A DNA stretch of 64,000 nt, taken from Coffea arabica. Taxonomy: Eukaryota > Streptophyta > Magnoliopsida > Gentianales > Rubiaceae. Below the pieces are notes generated by a model, which was not told the origin of the DNA, did not search any database, and saw only the letters and a list, made by a program, of their open reading frames with translations. The DNA lies in the NCBI RefSeq assembly GCF_036785885.1, contig NC_092312.1:11550001-11614000 (forward strand), given 5' to 3'. Both the position numbers and the translations under genes were made by a program. Positions 57,729-64,000 of the stretch are shown here, piece by piece. The stretch's first letter is position 1; every line of letters begins with the position of its first letter.

Positions 57729-58792
57729 AGAAGTGAAACAAAATTTTGTATTGAGTACCATTTTTGTGTTGATGTACAGTTCGATGCTTTTAACCAAGAC
57801 CGAGGACATATACGATATAACATGCCATGTGAGAATAATAAAGCACCAAATTCAGTGGAAAATTTCCCAGACCCTGTTCTGATTTTGCTGTACCTGGATT
57901 TGCTTGATTCTGCAAAGAATGCCATAATCAGTTATCAATCTGGAAAAAGCTGTCTGACAAATTTTACATCTACTCTGTGAGGTTAAACCATGGTTTGTAT
58001 GATGGTGGTCACTTTATTACTCAGTCTGATAGATATGTGATAGATTAGGGATCACTCGGTCTGATAGTAGTCACTTTATTGATTTGTACTTTTCCAAATA
58101 ATGAAGATCCTGTGCTTGAAAATGGACTCCTGAGCTGAAATATTAAAACTAAAATCAAGAAAAAGTGATTGAGACTTCTGAAATAAAATTGAGTCTGCAA
58201 AAAAAAAAAAAAGGTTCCAGAGAAGGATGGTGAAAAACCACGTGCATCCGAAGCCCCCGTAAGTATAGTAGTAAATCCAATCTGGACAAGCAAGTCTTGG
58301 AAAGGAACTCTGCAAATCCTTGGCTGCAGAATCAAATTCAGCTGAGGACGATATCAATTAGCTTAACTTGGAATCTTAACACACTGCCGTTAAAGCTGTT
58401 AACAAGTTGGAACATGTTTGCTTGGAACGAGATGATCATGGGACATTCTAATGACGAATCTCCAGCTTGAAGCTCCTGGTCTTTCGGTAAAGATCCAGCA
58501 TCTGAAATGGATAAGGTGCAATTTTCGCTAAACAGAGCTCAAACTCCTTCCGCAGGAGCTGAAGACCGGATGCAATTGAAATGATTTTGTGCTTATGAAT
58601 AAACAGAGGCCAAAGGTTCATTGTTTTAGGAGCTCTTACATCAATCTTACACCAAAAAGGTTATCATACTCTCATGCACTAATATTCTTCTTCTACCTTT
58701 GTAATTTCAAAAGCACTAATCTAGAGCCATGAATATGCCCAATAAATCACCGTGATGAAGTATTAGTGAGAATAGGCATTTATCCTGCAAAA
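57729..58792. other. Intergenic, no gene seen
   Basis: 3' flanks of the convergent PPR (+) and GRF zinc-finger (-) genes. Contains a short direct repeat (CTGATAGT...GTCACTTTATT at 58002-58080). No coding region recognised. Confidence 0.5.
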
Positions 58793-59241
58793 TCACAGTT
58801 CGCTGCCGTGCTGCACTTGACCAGCAGCTGCCCCTCCCTTACTCAACAATTTGAATAGTAGCAATATCCAAGAACCAAATAGAGCAAACCATAGCAACTT
58901 TTCCCTATGCCTTGCTCTTATATTCTCAGCCTCCTGCATTCTCACACGTCGCAACAAGCTAGGGATTAACCATTTTGATTGCTCACACATGGGTTTATCA
59001 TACCAAAGGAAGAATCCGCAGCCATTGCCTTCCTAAACCATTGTCAGAAGCACAAGACAATCAGATCTTCATGGATGATTTTTGCTTGCACTCAACTATG
59101 TGAACAGAAAAGGGAAGGAAAAGAAAAAATTCAAGTTCAAAAGAGTTTTACTCCGTAGTTTTCACAGCAGAAGAACCTTCTTCCTGGGTTTTCATCTGTC
59201 CAAGAAGTCCTAAGCTTGGAAGCTTTGCCACAGTGACACAT
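58793..59241 (-). CDS. GRF zinc-finger membrane protein
   Basis: Two exons (59152-59241 and 58793-59032, donor GTAAAA, acceptor TTTAG) encode at least 109 residues. The N-terminal half is a GRF-type zinc finger: CHCGKASKLRTSWTDENPGR followed by RFFCCENYGEGNGCGFFLWY, with the conserved GRRF core and paired Cys/His ligands. Then come a basic helical stretch (SLLRRVRMQEAENIRARHRE), one transmembrane segment (LLWFALFGSWILLLFKLL) and a short tail ending HGSEL. This GRF, coiled-coil and single C-terminal membrane-anchor arrangement is common in small plant proteins of unknown function. GRF domains often bind single-stranded DNA or RNA, but that role is unproven for the plant forms. I used the first ATG in frame (MCHCGK). 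The frame is open a little further (FDQSKENVVKESEEV), preceded by a possible acceptor at 59302, so an extra 5' exon is possible. A TATATA near 59560 on the minus strand would suit that. Confidence 0.75.
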
Positions 59242-59301
59242 CACAGGAACAGTTGTGACCTCTTCACTCTCTTTAACAACATTCTCTTTGCTTTGATCAA
59301 A

Positions 59302-59954
59302 CTATGCAACAACAAGTACATAGTGTCAATGCATACAAGATTTGCACGATAAAAAGAGACATGATCAATTACAGATCTCAGTGGATTACATTGAGTGGCT
59401 TCAATCATTATCACCAAATTCAAAGAAATTTATTCATTGGAAAGCATTATACACACGCGATATGATAAGTGAAATTCCTAAATATGTCACTGTTTACACT
59501 GTCTTTGCAACTTTTGGAGGAAAAGGGGGCTGAAATTCCTTCTTTTTTCCCCACTATATAAATAGCTCCCTGAGTTAAGCGTGATGATTTTCACAAGTGA
59601 CTTTAGTAAACTGGTTAGTGATCAACATAACACACTTTAGTCAGAAGTACTTGGAACAGAACTCAACTATCTCAACATTGAGAGACTAGAATGAGATCTT
59701 TTTACTCAGACTTGGGAGTATTACAAACATTTGCCAAACCAAACTCATCAAGGATAACAAACTGGTTCAAAAAACAAACGTTACTGAGTCCAAATATGTT
59801 CATTCTACTAATAACGACCCTCAAGTCAAATTTACATGTGAGGGTGATTGAAAACGAGGAAAGAAACAGGAACACTAATGAACCACAGGAAACTTAGTGC
59901 TAAGGTGAATATGCAGTTTCCTGGTCATGTCAACAGCTAGAGTGCTTAATTTTA
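59302..59954. other. Short intergenic stretch, possible GRF gene promoter
   Basis: No coding region that I can support. The minus strand has ATTTATATAG (about 59558-59567), a TATA-like motif about 320 bases upstream of the GRF-protein ATG. 59640-59954 shows nothing recognisable. Confidence 0.4.
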
Positions 59955-61693
59955 TCAGGCCTGCTGTCCCCAAGTTGCCCAGTTAGCCTCACTTCCTACC
60001 CTTGGTATGCTATTAATCTTGGAAAGGGCATCAACCTTGAAGTTCGAACCACACATAACCCCCTCACTATCCACTCTTGGCATGGCTTTCATCTTGTGCA
60101 TGGGATGTTCAAAGCTCATCAGTCCTCTTTCACTATGGAACATACAGCCTGCAATATTCAATCGCCCAAAACAGAAATCAGAATTTTTCCATGCCATAAC
60201 ATTATACATTCCACAAACTACCACCTCCATGCCACATTTAATGCTTCATTTTTAGTCTGTTCTAAAATATTGCTCACTTTTGCCACATTGAACGTTCTAA
60301 TTAAAATATTATCATGATGCCCTATGTGTTCCCACCTCTCATCAATCAGTCACATGTTTTCATTCGTCCCAGTGCTTAATTAAAAGAAAGACGCTTGAAC
60401 CAGTGACAGAGGTGGCATGAATTGTAATTTGGCCACCAGAAAATTTTAAAGTCAACTACTGAGGAGTTTGATCTCTCATCAGTCCTAGAAAAAAACACAC
60501 ACAAAACAAGAATAATCGTCCCAGAACTACGTACCAGTTGGGAATGGGGCAAAGGATTTAGCACAGCTTGCTTTTACCAGATTCACATCATCAGATATCA
60601 TTAAAGAACCATTGGCTGCTATGCCCCAATAGAGCTTCACTACTTCATCAGCACCCTGCATTCAAAGTAGGAGGCATAGGCATCAGTCAAGATAGGGCCT
60701 GAAATTTAACAACAGGATAACATTCTAAACTTTGATATTTCAGAGGGCTTACAAGTGCAGCAAATGCAGTTCTAGCTTTGTCATCATAGATCACAAATCC
60801 AAAGCTGCCATCAAGATCCTTGAGGACCTGATGAGCCGGATAGGGGCTCCTGTCACGCAGTGTCCGGTATGCTTCAACAATAAACATGGCCTCATTGACA
60901 CCCTTGGATAGTCCATATTGCTTGATAAGAGTGGGCAGATTTCTTAAACTCCCAGTGAAGACGCAGTATATGTCATTTACACCACAAAACATCCTAATAC
61001 ATAAAATTTAACATCCAAAACAAGTTTAGTCCCACAAGCAAAGGAGTTATCAGATGAATAATGCTTCTTCTCTTTTAATAACAAAAAGGTAAACCAGACA
61101 CACAAAACATTTTATGGAATCGGGACCACTGTCGTCCTTTTTATCACAGAAAGAATAATTTTTAGAGTCACGAGTTATCACATATAGGGCCTAACCCCAG
61201 TTTCATTTGGAATTTAACAAGTTCTTTACTTTCCTGCTTTTTCATATCTGTATTCTGTAATCTATTCTTTGTGAACGGAAAAAACCCATAAAACTTTCCA
61301 AAATCCAATTTGATGATCCCAGAGTTTTTTGACAAACAAGTACAATACATAAAACAGATCCCGTCCCCAATTTGCACTCATTTCATGCCATAGAAAAGTT
61401 AATTAAACATCAATTGTACCAAGTCAAGACAGAAAAGAAAAATAAAGGGAAAAATAGGATGATGAGAACCTTTGATGAGCGGTGATGTGTGATCTCTGAG
61501 GAGGGGCATAAGCCAGCAAGGCATTGTCAGCAAAGCCCAGAGAGAACCCATTATTGGAATGGGATGACAAGAAATCCTTCAAAGTCTCCTCAAGATTCTT
61601 AGCATTGTCAAAAGCTGGAGCATGGGTTGATGAGGCTGGACTCTTCAGCTCCTGGGGTGGAACAACCAAACCATTCTTGAATATTGCCAACAT
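59955..61693 (-). CDS. TSJT1 / aluminium-induced protein with YGL and LRDR motifs
   Basis: Four exons (61470-61693, 60753-60993, 60535-60655, 59955-60148), phases consistent, 259 residues. It belongs to the DUF3700 family of stem-specific TSJT1 / aluminium-induced proteins, which share the class II glutamine-amidotransferase (Ntn) fold and are induced by auxin, metals, sugar starvation or wounding. Diagnostic pieces are MLAIFKNGLVVPPQELKSP at the N terminus, FCGVNDIYCVFTGSLRNLP, the YGLSKG motif, the LRDRSPYPAHQVLKDLDGSF motif, and GADEVVKLYWGIAADGSLMI. The N-terminal catalytic Cys of true amidotransferases is absent, as in the family. The C-terminal tail (CMFHSERGLMSFEHPMHKMK) is typical. 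The start is the first ATG in frame, at 61693, with a TATAAATA 185 bases upstream. Length is normal; it looks functional. Confidence 0.93.
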
Positions 61694-61875
61694 TTTGCTG
61701 TAATTCTTTCTCGTCCTTTGTAATTCTTCTCACCAATATCAAGACGAAGAAAGAAGAACAAGAACTGCTACTTTCTTTGTTTTTATGTAAAAGGAAAAGA
61801 GATTGTGAATAAATAGCCCGCGAAGAGAGACAGATAGATTGAGACTACTGATGGATAAGAGGGATTTGCTAAGAG

Positions 61876-61883
61876 TATTTATA
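61876..61883 (-). promoter_or_regulatory. TATA box of TSJT1-like gene
   Basis: Minus-strand TATAAATA, 183-190 bases upstream of the ATG at 61693, leaving a CT/AG-rich leader of about 150 bases. Confidence 0.65.
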
Positions 61884-61889
61884 GGTATT

Positions 61890-62814
61890 CCATTGAAGAA
61901 TTTGATGACCAATGTTGAGTAAAAAGGGAGGTGGCAACGTTATCCAAACAGAAATTGCTGACTAGACAAAACGTCGACATTGTGTTTCCTTAAAAACGTG
62001 CCCCTCATTGGATAATTTTTTTTATACACGAGGTCAGTTTAAGCATATATGGCATCTATTAATATCTGTTAGTTTTTAAAAAAAAAATATTACACCGTGT
62101 TGCTACTTAATTGGACTGAGCGACGCAATTTTCTGGAGAATTAATTAGGATTAATGATTGCGAAAATGTTCGTTAAGATTAGAGGTGTCTTTAAATGCAA
62201 TGGATGACGATTAATGGGTAATAGAAAAATTAGTAAACTACATTGAAAAGTCTAGTCAAGGGTTTAGTATTTACAATGTGGAGTAGTATAGACTAAGATG
62301 GCAATTTGGATAACCGTTTTATTAGCCATAAATAAATAAAAAAAAGAAGTGGGATATTATTAGGAATCAAAATTGCTAACCTTTTTTTTTCTTTTTTTTC
62401 TTGAGCTGTAAAATTGATTACAATTTAACTTTTCACGAGAATTAGGATTACAATTTTATGATTTGAATGAACAGCATCTTCTTTTGATGGATTGACGAAG
62501 TAAATAAATCGAATGACGAATTTACATCGTTGGTCTAACTATTGTTATTAACACTGATTAAGTGGGATTCATGAGTTAATTTCTTTGACAAAACGAAAAT
62601 TTAAATATAAAAAAAAAAAAAAAAACATGGCCTATGTAAATGCAAAGCGTCCTATTGCAAGTATAAAACAGCGTGGGAGGAAAATGTCTTTGGACTTTGT
62701 CAGAGACCTGATGTGATGGTGACACCTATCCGGGTCAGCGTATCCTTTTTGTCGTTGACATTGAAAAGGCTTATCTTTACTAATTTCGTCCTTTCTTAGC
62801 TGGAAACACGTAGA
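61890..62814. other. Intergenic, promoter side of TSJT1-like gene
   Basis: AT-rich with T and A runs (62380-62400, 62605-62625). No coding region recognised. Confidence 0.5.
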
Positions 62815-64000
62815 TTAGAAGTGATCAAATGGATTCATATCACCGATCCATCCATATAAATATGGATTGGATGATCCATATGAATTCAATGAATTTAAAT
62901 GGATAACCATCTAAATTCAATTATGTTGATAAATTTATATGGATTATTCATGCCATCCATAGACATCTACTTAATTTAAAAAACAGAAAACATACATAAC
63001 TTCCTCATATGTCAGATTCATTTTGTGGTACCGTCTATTCCTTCCTTCATAATTTTTTCATGTGCCAAGTTGCCAATTAATTGCATTTTATTCGTTTCTA
63101 GATCCTAGATTTCTTCCATCCTTTTTAAAATTATATATTTAGTCTCTACTCTTGTTTATTTAATTAAACTCTCATGAAGTAAAGACTACAAACATTTACA
63201 TTCTTAAGTAAAGAAAAAGCAATAATGTATCAGACATTGTCAAAGTAAATTTTTTATTCTTTTATTTATAAAAAGGATTTTTCTAATGAACATTCCCGCA
63301 ACACTAGTTAAGATACATAAATGACACATTCTTTTTTTTTTTTTTAATAAGTGGAAGGTTTTGAATCAAAAACTTGATACTTACAATCCATCTCCTCTTA
63401 TCACCCAACCCAATTCTCAAAAAAAAAAACACCTAATTTACTAAGTAAATATAAGGTAGCTTGTATATCAATGGTAAACTAAGGAGTTTCATACATTTTT
63501 AGGTACTACATGCTCATGTGATTAAAATATTTTAATTGTCAAATAACATAAGATTTCTTATTAGAACTCTATTTTTATTCAAGGCATCCCTCTTGAACAG
63601 GAGCGCAAAAAATTGGAGACGTAAACTTTTTTCCACTGTAAAGCCGTATTCAATTCAACCAAAAGTTATAATAATATAACCAAGTTCTTAATTATTCGTT
63701 GCTTTACAAAATGATACTTAAAGTAATGATGAAAGGTTAAATTGACCTCAATAGTTAGATTTTCTTAGAACTAAACTAATTTGAAGTTGCTTTTATGAAG
63801 AACTAAAATAGAGTAGCAGTACAAGCATTTGTTATTACCAAAAGGTTTTTAGGTGATTCAAAGATAGAACTTTGGGGATCTGTATTTTTTTGGAAAAAAA
63901 AAACATGTGAATCTTAAATTTAGGACTTAAGAGAGTAAATGGATAAATGGATGGATCACGGTTTTACACTATCCATTTAAATGGCATCCATTTAGATCCA
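62815..64000. mobile_element. Possible hAT-like element running off the right edge
   Basis: Left end TTAGAAGTGATCAAATGGAT, followed by repeated ATCCATATGGATT motifs. The last 80 bases of the window have the inverse set (complement: TGGATCTAAATGGATGCC, then AAATGGATAG). The arrangement suggests one element about 1.2 kb long or a little more, with its right terminus outside the window. No transposase motif seen; interior is AT-rich. Confidence 0.4.

Noticed and set aside
1-64000. Search for CRISPR arrays, phage genes, tRNA/rRNA genes and virus-derived elements
   Set aside because: Tandem repeats present are transposon or promoter duplications without spacers. No cloverleaf gene apart from the SINE head, and no capsid, reverse transcriptase or integrase motif in any frame.

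Overview
This is nuclear DNA of a eudicot plant. The evidence is spliced genes with GT..AG introns, plant-specific families (TSJT1-type YGL/LRDR protein, PCMP-E pentatricopeptide repeat protein, plant WAPL, plant MED16, plant soluble epoxide hydrolases), AT-rich intergenic DNA and many MITEs. I cannot name the species. I found no CRISPR array, tRNA or rRNA gene, and no convincing retroviral or LTR-element coding region.

Layout. 1-14.4 kb is gene-poor and rearranged. It has a malate dehydrogenase exon relic, a degraded acidic nucleolin-like exon series (minus strand), and three diverged copies (about 3.06-4.74, 6.85-8.45 and 12.2-14.46 kb) of one module. The third copy carries a SINE with a clear target duplication and ends as the promoter of the first epoxide hydrolase gene.

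14.5-32 kb is a tandem detoxification/oxylipin-type cluster. It holds three complete soluble epoxide hydrolase genes (+), all with the same four-exon structure, two intronless NAD(P)H:quinone oxidoreductase genes (-), and a decayed piece of a fourth epoxide hydrolase. A hAT-like element with four copies of a 174-bp unit sits between the two quinone reductase copies. Intron 1 of the first hydrolase is itself partly duplicated and holds two transposons.

32-37.9 kb is mostly gene-free, with one small possible gene (PB1-like) and several repeats. 37.9-47.2 kb holds the 3' half of WAPL (-, cohesin release) and the 3' half of MED16 (+, Mediator tail) head to head, both missing their 5' exons. This looks like a rearrangement junction or an assembly join. 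49-53.6 kb is a complete 12-exon TRAPPC13 gene (+). 55.9-57.7 kb is an intronless PPR gene (+) with no in-frame ATG at the expected start. 58.8-59.2 kb is a small GRF zinc-finger membrane protein gene (-), and 60-61.7 kb is a four-exon TSJT1/aluminium-induced-protein-like gene (-). The right edge is AT-rich and seems to enter another inverted-repeat element.

The hydrolases and quinone reductases plausibly serve related stress/detoxification chemistry (epoxide opening, two-electron quinone reduction), but their linkage may only reflect local duplication. The other genes are unrelated housekeeping functions. I did not find a convincing new biological system. The most unusual items are the WAPL/MED16 junction, the altered nucleophile motif of the hydrolase family, the triplicated module and the PPR start codon.
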